Below are positions 32,234-44,856 of a DNA stretch of 64,000 nt, one piece after another; position 1 is the first letter of the stretch, and each line of letters starts with the position of its first letter. The stretch is from Epichloe hybrida (Eukaryota; Ascomycota; Sordariomycetes; Hypocreales; Clavicipitaceae), in contig JAFEKR010000007.1 in the NCBI GenBank assembly GCA_019022495.1, positions 744,001-808,000 of the forward strand. The letters run 5' to 3'. The notes below the pieces were generated by a model, which made no database searches, was not told the origin of the DNA, and saw nothing but the letters and a program-made list of their open reading frames with translations. The position numbers and the translations under genes were made by a program.

Positions 32234-34852
32234 ATGCTTACATTATCCTTGTGTCGAAGAGTGCACCATTCTCGGTGCTTTACATATCAATGTTTTCACG
32301 CTGGCGCATCATCATTAAAGCCTATACTGGAAAAACGAGCTTTACATGGTAAAGCGACAGGCCAGCAAGATGCTCGAGTTAAGAACATTCGCAATATCGG
32401 CATCATAGCCCATGTCGACGCTGTACGTAACCTTGGCTCTGCATATATGATGCTATAATCAGTACTGACGACATCTCAAAAGGGCAAAACTACCACGACA
32501 GAGCGCATGCTGTACTACAGCGGTGTTACGCAGAGAGTTGGAGGTGAGTGTGCCAGACCAGAGGATCCGTGGTATCGTTCTCCGCGGCGCATGGTTTAAT
32601 TCATAGCTGATACTATGGCTATAGATGTTGATGCCGGGAATACCGTCACTGATTTCTTGGAGCTCGAAAGGGAGCGTGGAATCACGATTCAGTCAGCGGC
32701 CATTACTTTTAATTGGCCGAGAGCTCAGACTTGCCTGCCGGGTACTCATCCCAAAACTGTGAATTTGATTGACACCCCAGGTCACCAAGACTTCAGGTTT
32801 GAAGTTGATCGCTGCCTCCCTATTCTCGACGGAGCTGTTTGTATCATCGATTCTGTGAAAGGTGTCGAGGCACACACAGAACGTGTATGGGCATCCGCGC
32901 AGGAGTTCAAAATTCCTCGTATTGTCTACTGCAACAAGTTGGATCGCGAAGGAGCATCCTTCAAAAAATCCGTCTTGGAAATCGGCACGAGACTCAAGGG
33001 TTGGCCGCTCGTTTGCCAGATTCCGTGGTGGGAAAAGGATACTTTCGTCGGTGTGATAGACATCATTGACGGTGTGGCATTTCGATGGAAGTCAGAAAGA
33101 GAAAAGATTCGATATGGCTCAGATGAGTTGAAGCGGAAACTTTCAGGGTCAAACCCGGAACTACTGGCCGAGATACAGCTGGCTAGACAGCGTCTGATAG
33201 AGGGCCTGGCCGACTTCGACGAGTCCATCATGGATGAATTCCTAGCAGAAAACTCCGAAATACCCAGCGCTATGATCAAAGCAGCTATCAGGCGTACGAT
33301 CCTCAGCGGAGACGGCCATGTGATTCCGGTCTTTGCAGGCTCAAGCTTCCGTCACATCGGAGTCGAGCCATTGATGGATGCCATTACCGACTATCTACCC
33401 GATCCGGCAGAAAGACCAGATGTCGAGGTGCGAATCGGTGCATCAAAAGAGCTCCTTCACGACGTTTTGAACAGTAGGGGGAACAAAGGCGAATCAAATG
33501 TTGCGTCCGTTGCTTCGGTTTTCAAGGTATTTAACCATCCAAAAGAGGGTGTCATCAGCTTCGTTCGAGTCTACTATGGAGCCTTGACTCGCAATGCGTC
33601 GAGTTTCAATACGAATGTGAACGCTCAAGAGCGTCCGATGGGAATCCTCCAAATATCTGCGTCTAAGACGCAGGATGTACAGGAGCTTTCTGCAGGACAG
33701 ATTGGTGCCCTCCGGGGACTAAAGAAGGCTCGAAGTGGGGATACTTTGATAACAACTTTGAACGGGAAACCAGTCGCGGAGCATCTTCGCCATGTGCAGA
33801 TTCGGCCGCCTGAGATTCCACCTCCAGTGGCTTTTCTGCAAGTCGTGCCGTACGGAAACGTCGCCGCTCAAGAGTTGCAAGTTGCGCTAGAGAACGCTTC
33901 GAGAGAAGATCCGAGTCTGAGGTGGAGCCGGAGTTCCAAGACGGATCAGTTCACCATCCAGGGCATGGGAAAGCTTCACTTGGATGTGTCTCTGCATAAC
34001 ATGAGACAGAAGCACAAGATTGATGCAGAATTTGGTCAAATCGAGGTTGACTACAAGGAGTGCGTGACACAGCCCACCCGGCCACAGCACACTGTGTTTG
34101 ACAGGCCCATTGCAAGCAAAGCTGGCAAAGCTACATGCACGGCGATCTTGCAGCTCGTCGACTCCGATAACCGCGACGGGCTGTTGGAATGTGGTATTGA
34201 GATGGACGGAAACATTTACGAGGTTGAGATCCCAGAGACTACACAGTCAAGCGATGCAACTTTTAACATTGAAGAAGCCCGACATCAACTTCTCAACGGA
34301 GCGATCGCGGGATTGGCGAGGGGACCACGAAGAGCCTCGCCAGTTCATAGCTGCCACGTCAAAATCACACTGGATACTTCTGAAGGAGCTCTGGAAAGTC
34401 CCACAGGTGGGCACTTTAGCAGTGTCGCTAGAACTGCCGTGCAGAATGCACTTCGCGATGCCTTCGATAGGCAACAAGTTGGGATCCTGGAGCCTATCAT
34501 GCTCACCCACATTACGTGTCCCGAGGCCACAGCCGGTACGGTACAGCATGATATCACAGCCGGGGCTGGTGGGCAAGTGCTTGAGGTCAAAGAAAGGTCT
34601 GCCGAGTCCTCGAGCGAGGAGCTGATAGACGCCTCGAAGATATATGCTCCCCCCGACCCATACGATTCTGTGACATCACTGCGTGGGAAAAGGTCGACAG
34701 ACAGAATGGTGGAGATTGTGGCCAAGGTTCCGTACAAGGAAATGCTGGATTACGATGACCACTTGCGCAGCAAAACGGCAGGTCGTCACTCTATGACCAT
34801 GTCTTTTGATTCGTTTGCAAGAGTGGTTGGCCATAGAGAAAAGGGGCTGTAG
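32234..34852 (+). CDS. MEF2: Mitochondrial ribosome-releasing elongation factor G2
   Basis: CDS join(32234..32422, 32483..32543, 32625..34852), 825 residues (yeast 819). The N-terminus is a basic presequence (MLTLSLCRRVHHSRCF). GTPase landmarks: G1 IIAHVDA-GKTTTTERM, split by the first intron; VTDFLELERERGITIQSA; G3 DTPGHQDF; G4 NKLD. The second intron was ended at 32624 rather than at an AG near 32607, because that restores RVG-DVDAGNTVTDF as in the family. EF-G domains II-V follow, ending HSMTMSFDSFARVVGHREKGL. The VTDFL form of the switch region marks the MEF2/GFM2 branch, which acts with ribosome recycling factor in mitochondria rather than in elongation. Intact. Confidence 0.9.
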
Positions 34853-37664
34853 GTAAGTAGTAGTGGTACAAGCTACCCTGCTGTACACATTTTCTACTCT
34901 TTTGTAAATTAGCAGCCATACGTCCATATCATGATATTGTTGGCACGAGTGCAATAAGTATCTCGTTACGAGCTGTTCCAAGTGTCGTCGGGTGTGCCAA
35001 CCGTGAGTGGCAGTGATTCGATTGAACCCCAGATGCGGACTCAAATTCCATCTGGACTGGTATGAGTTGCATATCGATTCACCAACAACTCGTGCGAAAA
35101 AAAAAACATTTGGCATTTTCCATGCAAATACGCAGCTACATCACAGCCATGTCTATGACGTCGCCGATGTCCGACGTACATACAGTCCTTCAAAAGGATC
35201 GATCGTGATACGTTCACATCAGAATTCGTCTTTGTTCGCAGCAAGCCAGATCGAAAAGAACGCACAGTCGATCACGGATTTCTCTCGGCCAACAATGCGA
35301 TGCACAGCTTCCGGGAATGTCCCCACAGTATTTGAAAGGAACAAAGCATTTGCATCATTCGGAAACATGACTGCGTGGAATGAGTCGCGAACCATTCTTT
35401 GTTGAGGGGGGGGGGGGTTTTCATTCCCGCTTGATTTGCCCGAGGCGTGGCTTGGCCGACGGAGGTGTCTACGATATTGGCGTGGACTAATGTAAGTTGC
35501 ACGTGTATTTCCATCGTTCCTGCATTAGGGCCGTTGCTGTGTGCACGACACGGCACGTGCGACTCTGACACTCGTTTCTTTTTACTTTAGTTTGAGTAGC
35601 TACGTACATAGAGTGCCGACTTGATGCAGCAACACGTAAACATGCAGTAGTGATTTTTCAATCATATAGTAGTAACTAGGCCTAAAACGGAAGAGGTACC
35701 CGCGCCCGTAAATTTATAAGGGGAGTGACCTCCTATAATTTATATAAGTAAATCAGGGCATAGGAACTAGCTAGTTTACTTAGTAGAATTATTATAGGCT
35801 ATAATACTCTATAAAAGCTCTGTATCTTTAAAAGAAGCCTAAAAACGCGTTTTCCCTCTTATATGCATATTTAAATTAGTAGTGTGAAATGCATGAATTA
35901 CAGGAGGTTACTCCCCTTATAAATTTGCGGGCGCGGGTACCTCTTCCGTTTTAGGCCTAGTTACTACTACATGATTGAAAAATCACTACTGCATGTTTAC
36001 GTGTTGTTAATGCAGGCACCATTGTTGACCAAAAACGGGCGATTAATGATCCCTGCACAAAGCACCGCCCCAGGGTAAGTAAGCAATGGCAAGTCGCAAA
36101 AACATTGCTCACGCAATACGCAGTATAATGCGACCGCTTGATCGTCCGCGGCATCTGCGATGGCCCAAATCAAAAGATGCTCCTCCCAATCGCTCCATCT
36201 CTGCTTGCACTCATTTCTGGGAGTTCACCAAGGGGCTGCGATGCAGGGAGGTTTGCAAAAAAGAGACGAGTGAAAAAAGGGACGTGGATTGACTCGGCGA
36301 GGGGGCTGTCAATTCAAAAAGACGAAATTGGAGCCTCGATTGAGCAAAATTCGGAGAATATACTTCAGTCGTCCAGGGCAACAGGGCCCGGTTGTGGAGG
36401 AAAGTCTCCGCTGAGCACCAGGCAGAAGAAGGCCGATCCAATCTAATCCATCACCGCGAAAGTGCGCATCTGTTGGCGGATTTTTTTTTAGGTGGTGATT
36501 GAGATGTCTCGGGTACCTCAGCGATGAAAACAAATGGGCCAAGAATGCTCGCCGTTGCGTGGTCATTTCATTCCTCAACAAGGGAGAAAGAGTCGGTTGG
36601 ATCTTGGCACAATGCCACAGTGCTGGCACTCGCAGTGCGCGGCAGTGGTGAGAAAAGAGCTCAAGGAGAGCCACAGAACAAACGTTAGTCAAAGGGAGCT
36701 GCCGAATGTAGGTAGGTCTGTTCGCCTGCGCAAGAAGAAACTTTTTCTCTCCTGCGGGTGCTTCAACCCGCCATTGTCTAATTGCGTTATAAAAAAAAGT
36801 AACCAGTCGTTAAAGTTGAATTATTAGTGTGTGGATGTAGACGACTTTGTGGCTTGTCTTCATTTCCATTTGGCTTGGAAACGCGACGTGATTGGATAGC
36901 GGGCGTGTTGGGACCTGCATTGGACTGCTGCGTCGAGCCGGTGAGGCGCAAGGCACCGAGTGGCAGCAGGTCGTGCACTTGTCTCATGGGCCACAGAGGG
37001 GCAGGTGCCAGGGGAACACGCAATTTCATCGAGCGTGAGATTGGTCGACGACCTCCCTCCCCCCCACACATAGTTCAGGGGAGGCAGCTATGTACATGTA
37101 CAAGTCATCAGAGGAACATTGAATCGACAAGGGGGGGCCGCCCCTTCCCTTTGTTCACAGACCAGTCCGGCAACAGGACGGAGAATTTGTCTCTCTTCTC
37201 TCTTCTCTCTTCCTCTTATTCCCTCTCTTCCCCATCCCACATGGATCGCAAACCAACTTGATGCTCGGTCGCTGATCTTCCTTCCCTGGTGCCAACTCGT
37301 ATTACCTTCCTTTCAAATCTTTTGTCACTCATTTCTCGCCCGATCTCGACTATCCGACGACAAAGCCGCTCCTTTATGCTCATAGTAGCCGCGCTCTAAC
37401 ATTCGTTCTACTTGATCATCGCAATCATTATCATTCGAAACCATCACAGACCCAGCAGACGCACGCTCATCTTTTCAAAACTCGCGCTTATTCTTCCGTC
37501 GCCATCTCGTCGCCAGGTATCGCACTTCTCGAATTTCCAATCGTTCGGGGACTCGCGACGGGACCTGGCGCGGAATACATTCAAGTGATTAGACTCGTAA
37601 ACAGCCGACCAACTCGTTCCGATCCGACAGTGCGCTCAACTCACCAACCAATCTCTACTTCGCC
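34853..37664. other. 2.8-kb gap holding a MITE; no gene recognised
   Basis: Contains the inverted-repeat element 35630..36006. Remaining open frames are short and unsupported. The last 450 bp (CT-rich, with ACTCGCG/CGCACTTC strings) look like the leader of the SUN-family gene. Confidence 0.5.
35630..36006. mobile_element. 377-bp MITE with ~112-bp terminal inverted repeats (Mutator-like TSD)
   Basis: The outer ends CAACACGTAAACATGCAGTA (left) and its complement (right) are perfect; the arms, about 35630..35741 and 35895..36006, differ at about five positions, all transitions. The flanks are TTGATGCAG (35621..35629) and TTAATGCAG (36007..36015), a 9-bp target-site duplication with one G/A difference. 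Long TIRs with a 9-bp duplication are the pattern of Mutator-like DNA transposons, so this is probably a non-autonomous MULE. The AT-rich interior has no coding capacity. Confidence 0.85.
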
Positions 37665-38898
37665 ATGAAACTGTCAATCTTTCAGGCGGTGCTCGGCGCA
37701 GCGGCAGTTCTCTTGACTGGCAGTGACGCCAGTGCCTCTCATGAACGAATACACTACGTTCACAAAAGACTGAGCCGCCCTCATGGTCATGTACACTCCC
37801 GTGCCGAGACCAATGTCGTGGTCAAGCGTGGGACTTGTAGCTTCCCTACCAATGACCCTGACCTCGTTGCTGTTACGCCCGGGTCCAAGAATGCCGGTTG
37901 GGCCATGAGCCCCGATCAGGAGTGCAAGCCAGGCAAGTACTGCCCATTTGCTTGCAAGCCTGGTATGGTGATGGCTCAGTGGGATCCCGATTCCGCGTAT
38001 ACCTATCCTGCCTCTATGAACGGCGGGTTATACTGCGACAAAGACGGCAATGTGAAGAAGCCTTTCCCCAAGAAGCCCAACTGTGTCCAGGGAACAGGCT
38101 CCGTCAAGGCTGTCAACAAGTGCAAGAGTCAGATGTCTTGGTGCCAGACTGTTTTGCCTGGTAATGAGGCCATGTTGATTCCCACTCTTGTGTCCTCGGA
38201 AGCTACTACTATTGCTGTTCCTGATTCTTCCTACTGGCAAAGTACCGCCGCACAGTAAGTCATGGCCCTAAGGCTCTCAACGCCGATTGGTCTCAGAAAT
38301 TTGCAAAACATGAAGCTGATTCGAGTACAGCTTCTACATCAACCCTCCCGGCACCGGTGAGGAAGGCTGTGTCTGGGGAACATCGTCAAACCCAATTGGT
38401 AACTGGACTCCTTTCGTTGCTGGCGCTAACACTGATGGCAACGGTCAGACCTTTCTCAAGATCGGCTGGAACCCAATTTGGCAAGAGTCCAATCTGGCTG
38501 GTACCAAACCCGATTTCGGAATCAAGATTGAGTGCCCGGATGGTGGCTGCACTGGATTGCCTTGCCAGATCGATCCGTCGTCAGGCTCTACTGGCAGTGT
38601 TGTTAGCAAACTGGCCGCCATTGGTGCGGGCAATGCTGCATTCTGTGTGGTGACGGTTTCCAAGGGCTCTACTGCTCATGTTGTCGCCTTTGATGGATCT
38701 GGTGGCAACTCTGATCCTAAGCCTGATCCTAAGCCCGATCCTAAGCCTGAGCCCAAGAAGAGCTCTTCTGCTCCTCCTCCTCCTCCTCCGCCACCACCAC
38801 CGCCATCCACCACCAGCAGTACTCCGCAGCCCACGACGACCCAGGCTCCCACGATAACGTCAACTCCGTCGTCCACTTCGACAAGCTTGGTCATTACA

Positions 38899-38929
<31 letters not shown>

Positions 38930-39249
38930 CTTCTTCTGCTTCATCATCATCATCATCATCTTCTTCATCATCATCTTCATCATCTTCCTCTAAGCCCTCG
39001 TCAACCTCTGTTCCTTCGACCACATCGTCGGCTACACCAACTCTACTTCCAGGTATCTTCCACGAGAACGGCACGTCTCATCATACTGCTTCTACCACAG
39101 CCCCACCGTCATTTCCGGAGCCCGCGGCTATGACCATGGCTCTAAGTGCCCCCAAGACGATTGATAAAGAGGGGGAAGCGGGCAGACAGCAAGGCAGTGC
39201 GGCGGTAGGCCTTCTCGTGGCCTTTGTTGCCGCCGCCTACTTGTTCTAG
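37665..39249 (+). CDS. SUN-family (GH132) cell-wall protein, probably GPI-anchored
   Basis: CDS join(37665..38254, 38331..39249), 502 residues. An N-terminal signal peptide (MKLSIFQAVLGAAAVLLTG) is followed by a KR site. The SUN domain (about residues 55-315) contains CSFPTND, GWAMSPDQECKPGKYCPFACKPGMVMAQWDP, GLYCDKDG and, after the 76-nt intron, HFYINPPGTGEEGCVWG. These match the Sim1/Uth1/Nca3 group, secreted proteins linked to beta-glucan remodelling and septation. A DPKP repeat, a Pro run and a long Ser/Thr tract encoded by TTC/TCA microsatellites (about 318-470) form a likely O-glycosylated stalk. The C-terminal hydrophobic tail (VGLLVAFVAAAYLF) fits a GPI signal. The exact substrate is unknown. 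Confidence 0.88.
38897..38990 (+). repeat. Coding TTC/TCA microsatellite (Ser run)
   Basis: About 30 near-identical TCT/TCA/TCC-type codons in phase, encoding an almost pure Ser tract in the SUN-family protein stalk. Confidence 0.85.
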
Positions 39250-40497
39250 GCCTATTGATGAGCTTCCTCACTTTGCAAACTGCTGAACACCTGGTGTCAA
39301 CTACCGGCTGTGCTTTCTTCTTCGTTGTCGATTCTTGATTGTCACTCTGAGACGCTCACCCTTTCTCATTCTCTACCCCCTGGGTCTGATAAGATTCTGG
39401 CTGCCTCTTTTCTTGCGGCTGATACCTTTGCTTCTTTTTCCGCCCACAGAAATACATACTTGTATACCCTTTCCGAACTGACCACATGCAGTTCAGTTGG
39501 ATTTTTCTTTCTCTTCTTATGAATATCAACCGAATCCTATCGGCGATAGCGTTTAGTGTCTTTTGACACCCACTTGATGGCTGACGCCATGACACCAACT
39601 CGCTTTTCTTGACGGTCTTCCAAAACCTTGTCCTTTTCGTTTTCTTTCTACATGGAAGAACCGGGTTTTTTGAGTTGTTACTATTTTATTCTTCATCGAT
39701 ACCCTCTTCTTAACAGAAGAAGTTTTAATTTCGTTTCGATCACCCGATTTGGGCACATTTTATCGGACAGGATTCTAAAAGCGCTCCGTGGGGACATATG
39801 ATTGATGTATTTACAGCTTGACAAGACCAGAATTAAAATCATGTTTTGTGAATCCGCTGGACTAAGGGGGCTCATTGGTTCAGCCTGGTTTTGATTGCAT
39901 CTTTTGTTCTACTTACGCGTTCTTCTTTCTCTCGATGATGGGGGGTTTCATGCTCACGACCATGCATTCTGTGGCGCCTTGGGGTAGTTGAGGATAGGAG
40001 AAAGTAGCGTTGAATTTTTGAATATGAAACCAACAAACCAACAAAGTCTTTCATTTTCATTTGATGTGTGTCTTCACAAAGCGTTGTATTCGTGGCAACT
40101 TTATCGACGCAACATTGACTTGAATAGGGAGCTGTGGGTATCACAAGGAACTCCCATCTTTCACAGGGACGGAGAAGGAGAACGGATAGTATGCTATTGC
40201 AATTACTATTCTAGTTCCAGTCCATCTAGAAAAGGGGAAGCTAGCTAGAAAGCAAGGGCGCCTAGCGCATAATATTGTATAGGAAAAGGGGTCATTATGG
40301 GGGTTGACTAGCCGTTGCGCGGGCCCGCAATCAAAGCCGCGCAGGGCAATTGATAATATCATTCATTGCCTGCTCCAACAGTTGTTATCTTGATCCAAAA
40401 TTGATATGTGCAAGGTTGTTTTCCTGGCTGTACCGCAGCGTAGATCACCATCCCCGCCCACCCGCCCGGGGTTTCAAAGTAACCGAGACAAGATCTA
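39250..40497. other. Convergent gap between SUN-family gene and CSN12-like gene
   Basis: TTC/CTT-rich 3' region followed by AT-rich DNA. No gene recognised. Confidence 0.4.
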
Positions 40498-42332
40498 TTA
40501 TCCCTTGACCCACCCAGGCACCTCGTTGATATCAAAGTCCTCGTCATATCTTCTTTCTGAAATGGCCTGCCAAACGTTGGGCCAGCCTGCCACGACAGGG
40601 CCCTTGGCCTTGGCTCCGATGATGGCGAATCTGGCCTGGCCGTGGGCGACGAAGCCGTGCATGAGGCCCTGCTGGACCAGCGTGGCCACCATCATCTCGA
40701 CGTCCTTGAGGGTGACTTGTGCGTTCCCCCACACCATGCCCTCGTTGGGACGCAGTTTCTTGGGCCCGCCCGGCGGGGGAGCCAGCGTCGTGTCGGGCGA
40801 GTCCCGGACGTTGTTGGCGACGGCCTTGACGAGCAGCGGGTTCGGCTGCGAGGCGGACCGCGCACTCCGGCTGGTGCTGCTGCTGGGGTGGTGGCATGGC
40901 AGCCAGCCTTCCAGCCTGCGCTGCAGATGGACGGCGACGGTGTGCAAGTGCGTCATGTCCAGCGTGGCTGCTTTCCTGGACGACGCATCCGTGGGGGGCA
41001 CATATGTCAGGATGAACGTCTTGCGAGCCAGCGATCTCCAGAGCATGGGACGCAATCTGTGCGTCAGCGCCAGCAGCACGCCCTTTTCGAAGAGCCACGG
41101 TTCGTGCGTCCCCAGATGAGCCTGGAAGTGGATGAAGTTTCCTGATCGCACCGCCTGGCAGAGGGGCGAGAAGACGGGCTGCAGGGGACGGGCCTCGGCT
41201 CGCTGCAGGAGAAGCTGGGAGGGAAACCGGCCGAGGAGCATGTTGCAGGGGATGAGGCACGTGAGGATGTTGGTGCGGTGGGAGACGAGCTGCGGCGGCG
41301 TCTGCAAGTAGGCCTGCTCGAGGCACAGCGATGCGCGGTGGTAGTGCTGGTTGGAGAAGTGGAAACGACCCAGGTAGTAGAGAAATGTGACGCGCTGGGA
41401 GGCCGGATAAAGAGACAGAGGGAGGGAGAGGGTGGAAATGTTGACGAAGAGCATCTTGGCGAGGTTTGTTCTTCGACACTATGGTTTTGAGGTTTTGTGC
41501 GTCAGCTTTCTCTTGGATTTAATCCCTTGGCATGGGGGAAAAAAAACCGAAAAAAGGTGGAAAAAAAAAAACATACTGCGAATAAAAGCTTCAATGCCAG
41601 ATTGGCAAACATGTACACGCCGACCTTCTTGCCCTCTGGCACTTTGCCTGCAGACCGATCGGTCAGACACGTCGTAAAGATCTTTTGGATAATCTCGGCG
41701 GACGACTCTGCGACGGATTTGCCACCACTGTCTTCGTCGACGGACCGGATCCGACGAGTCAAGTCTGGCCGCCGGTTGAGCTGGAGAGTGAAGCGGGCGA
41801 GAGTGACGGAGAAGGACATGCTTGGTTGGAGAAGCATGGCTCCGTACGTTGGGTGAGTGAAGGCGGTGCCGCATGAGCTTTGATTGATGGCGTTAGTTCT
41901 ATTTTTTTTTTTTTTTCCCCTTCCTTGCCTTTTTCTCAGATATCAAAGGAAATTGTTTCATTGGGGGGGGCGAGGGGGGGGAGGAGAAAGGAGGGAAACT
42001 CACTTGACCAACGTCGTGAGCAATTCGTGGGTCCTCAGCAAATCCTCATAGTTGATATCTCTCCACAACGTCAAATAGTCCTTCATAAAGGACTGGAAGG
42101 ACGGCCAAACGGTTGCCTGGCCGTCGGGCACGTCATCCTCGATAGGCAGGTACTGCTCAATGGCGGCCTCGACGGCCTCGGGCCCGGCGAACTTGGCGCG
42201 CAGCTCGGCGGCCATGTCGTAGTACTTTTGGTCGGAGCCTGGCTCGACTTGCAGCGAGGAGCGGAGCATGTCGCCCTGTTGGTTGCGGACATATTGGCGG
42301 ATCTGGATGAGGAATTGAGCGACGAGGGACAT
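40498..42332 (-). CDS. CSN12: COP9 signalosome subunit 12-like PCI-domain protein
   Basis: CDS complement(join(40498..41478, 41577..41877, 42004..42332)), 536 residues. The start is the ATG at 42332 (MSLVAQFLIQIRQYVRNQQ). Splicing gives LLTTLV-NSCGTAFTHPTYGAM and KLLFA-CRRTNLAKMLFVNI, which restores the family sequence across both introns. Segments FLYYLGRFHFSNQHYHRASLC, ILTCLIPCNMLLGRFPS and VRSGNFIHFQAHL are TPR-like helices, followed by a C-terminal PCI/winged helix (NAQVTLKDVEMMVATLVQQGLMHGFV). This is the CSN12/PCID2/Thp1 family; in fungi it is usually annotated as CSN12, while the Thp1 relatives work in mRNA export with Sac3, so the complex is not certain. A strong opposite-frame ORF at 40544..41479 is a codon-bias shadow. 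Confidence 0.8.
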
Positions 42333-42833
42333 GCTGGGGGTGGCCCGTCGCCGAAATGTCGCCGTGGGCGTGGTGTTTGATGATGGAGGTTGAATGGAGG
42401 TTGTTGAATGGAGGTTGAATGGAGGTTGAATGGAGGTTGAAGCGAGGTGGGTGCGTGGGGGAGCAGCTGGTGGTGTTGGTTGGCGATGATGGCTGGGCGA
42501 GCCTGTGTTGTCAACTTGTGTGAGCGTGAGCGAGTTGCCCAGCAAGGAACTCGGCCAAACTTGTAATCCTACTTATGCCGTCTGCATATTCTCTTACCAG
42601 AAAGCCTTGTCGTCTCTTCACTGACGCCATGAGACAAAAGAGGATTACATTCAATCTTGTCGATTCATTTCTATTAAACAATTTGCGCTTGAAATCGTAT
42701 GGTAATCAGGACCCCGAACCCAGTACCTGCTACATTCATCTGGTACTTTTCCAACAGATATGCACGGAAAGAGACTCTCATTTCAGTTCTCGGCCAGCTT
42801 TGATGCAATATGCCCTACCTACACGATACACCC
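42333..42833. other. Gap upstream of CSN12-like gene with minisatellite
   Basis: Contains the 11-bp minisatellite at 42385..42442 in the presumed CSN12 leader; the rest is the thiolase 3' region. Confidence 0.45.
42385..42442. repeat. 11-bp minisatellite x5
   Basis: Five units of GGAGGTTGAAT, one carrying a 3-bp insertion, 50-110 bp upstream of the CSN12-like start codon (minus-strand gene). Confidence 0.85.
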
Positions 42834-44227
42834 TTATGCGGACTCAACTCTTTGCACAACCATGGCGGTGGCGGCACCACCACCGTTGCAAATTGCAGCA
42901 ACACCGTACTCACCCGGCTTCAGCTGATGGAGAAGTGTGGTTAAAATTCGAGCGCCAGAGCTTCCGAGAGCGTGGCCGAGGGAGATGGCACCGCCCAGAG
43001 GATTGACCTTGGCTCCCTCGAGACCGAGTATCTTCTGGTTGGCCAGAATGACGGCGGCGAAGGCCTCATTGAACTCCCAGACGGCAACCCGGTCCTTGGT
43101 GATGCCGGCTCTCTTTAGAGCAATCGGCACAGCCTTGGCAGGGGCGACGGGAAAGTCAATGGGGGACATGGCAGCATCGGCGTAGCTGCAAATCTTGGCA
43201 AGAACACGGGAGCTGGAACCGTATTGCTGAGCGAGGGCCTTGTTGCCCAAGACCAGAGCGCTGGCGCCGTCGTTCAAGGTCGACGAGTTGGCGGCGGTGA
43301 CGGTGCCGCTGCCGTTGCGAACAAAGGCAGGCTTGAGGGTGGGGATCTTCTCAATCTTAACATCCAAGTAGCCCTCATCCGTGTCGATGATGGTGTCGCC
43401 CTTCCGGCCGGGCACAGTCACGGGAACAATCTCGTCAGCGAACGCCTTGTCAGCCCACGCTTTCTGGGCCTTCTTGTACGACTGAATGGCGTAAGCGTCC
43501 TGCTCTTCTCGAGTAATGCCGTGGTTCTTGACAGTGTTTTCGGCGCAATTGCCCATGTGGAACTGCTGGTACACATCGGTCAATCCATCCTTTATCAGGC
43601 CGTCCTCCATCGTGACATGGCCAAAGGAGGGGAGACCGCTGGCGCGGGATACGTAGAGAGGAACCCGGGACATGTTCTCCATACCGCCAGCGATCTGAGC
43701 CTCAGCCAAGCCCATCTGGATGTTCTGCGCAGCCATGGCAACGGCTTTCAGACCAGAGGCACAGACCTTGTTGATGGTAGTGGCCTCGATGGACTCGGGA
43801 AGACCAGCAAAGATGGACGCCTGACGGGCGGGAGCCTGGCCAACTGATGCCTGCAAAACATTTCCCATGTAAACATCCGTGATCTTCTCGACAGGAACCT
43901 TGGACTTGGCCACTGCTGACTTGATAGCAGCGGCGCCTAGCTTGGGAGCGGACACACTCAGAAACGAGCCATTGAACTGTGAAAACACCAACGATTAGTC
44001 CAGGGCTGCGACAAGCCGGGGAGGGAAAACAAAAGAAAGAGAAAGAGAAAGAGAGAGAGAGAGAAAGAGAGACGTACCTTGGCCGTTGGCGTTCTTGAGG
44101 CACTGAGAATGTAGGCATCCTGAAGCTCTTTGCGCAGCGTGGCACCAGTGGAAAACTGGCGAGCTGCTTTCACATGCCAGGCAAGCTGGCTGGCGAGCCG
44201 TGGTGATCTGAGTTGTGCGATGGGCAT
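42834..44227 (-). CDS. Acetyl-CoA acetyltransferase (thiolase), mitochondrial form
   Basis: CDS complement(join(42834..43976, 44078..44227)), 430 residues. It condenses two acetyl-CoA to acetoacetyl-CoA or cleaves it. The first exon encodes a basic, Arg/Ser/Ala presequence ([19 protein letters not shown]) followed by [16 protein letters not shown], the canonical thiolase start. Active-site motifs: nucleophile cysteine in [11 protein letters not shown] (about residue 122), [24 protein letters not shown] and [12 protein letters not shown] with the second cysteine. The 101-nt intron has a striking CT-rich repeat on its coding strand. The leader marks it as the mitochondrial enzyme of ketone-body, isoleucine or fatty-acid metabolism rather than the cytosolic ERG10 of sterol synthesis. 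Divergent from RAD6. Confidence 0.9.
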
Positions 44228-44856
44228 ATCGGTAGAGCTGGCAGCCTAGTTGTCACAGCTACTCTGAAGCGGGACGAAGGAATCGAATTGAGCGCCTGCG
44301 GGAGAAAGGAAGCGCAGAGAGTGGTTTGAACCAGATGGCAGGGTGATGGCAGGGTGATGGCAGGGTGATTGCATCGTAGCCTGGTTGCTCGGTACGCTTC
44401 GGCTTAGAGCTTAGAGAGGGGGGCGGCGTTCCGGGGAACTTGCTTGGCGTCGAAGGAACCCGAAGTGGAGGCCTCGAGTTTCGACCTCATGTGGGGTCTG
44501 GCACCGAGAATGCGCTTGCTGAATCAGCGCGTGGCCTTTCTCATGGCCCATCGGCCTGACGCTTCGTGATTGGCAGGGGCCGTCATGCTGGGGCGGTTTC
44601 GGGCCCAGACCACAATCGCTGTTATCACACGGCCGGACCGGCCTTGATGGCCAAATTCCCTTTCCTTATTCGCCATCACGCCCAATCTACCAGACCTTCA
44701 TCAACCCTCAACGAGCAAAAGACTGACCTTTTTGCTAGCTTGTACTGGCTTGCACTGGCTTGCAGTAGACGACGATTTGCTCTGATAGGTAGGGCTTGTT
44801 GAAGTCTTTCCTCACGCTCCTCCACATATAACCAGCTCCAAAGCTGGGCTGCTACC
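44228..44856. promoter_or_regulatory. Divergent promoter region thiolase / RAD6
   Basis: 629 bp between two start codons facing away from each other. Contains GATGGCAGGGT x3 at 44334..44366 and three CTTG(T/C)ACTGG-like units near 44738-44763. Confidence 0.45.
44334..44366. repeat. 11-bp tandem repeat x3
   Basis: Three exact copies of GATGGCAGGGT, about 110 bp upstream of the thiolase start. Confidence 0.85.

Noticed and set aside
32607..32615. Earlier acceptor for MEF2 intron 2
   Set aside because: It would insert ADTMAI before DVDAGNTVTDF; the acceptor ending at 32624 restores the family sequence without an insertion.
35101..35110. Open frames 34676..35405 downstream of MEF2 as a possible gene
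   Set aside because: Frames overlap antisense, contain homopolymers and show no domain or intron logic.
40544..41479. 311-codon minus-strand frame overlapping the CSN12-like exon
   Set aside because: Ala/Arg/Pro-rich composition and full overlap with the PCI-domain frame mark it as a GC-rich shadow.
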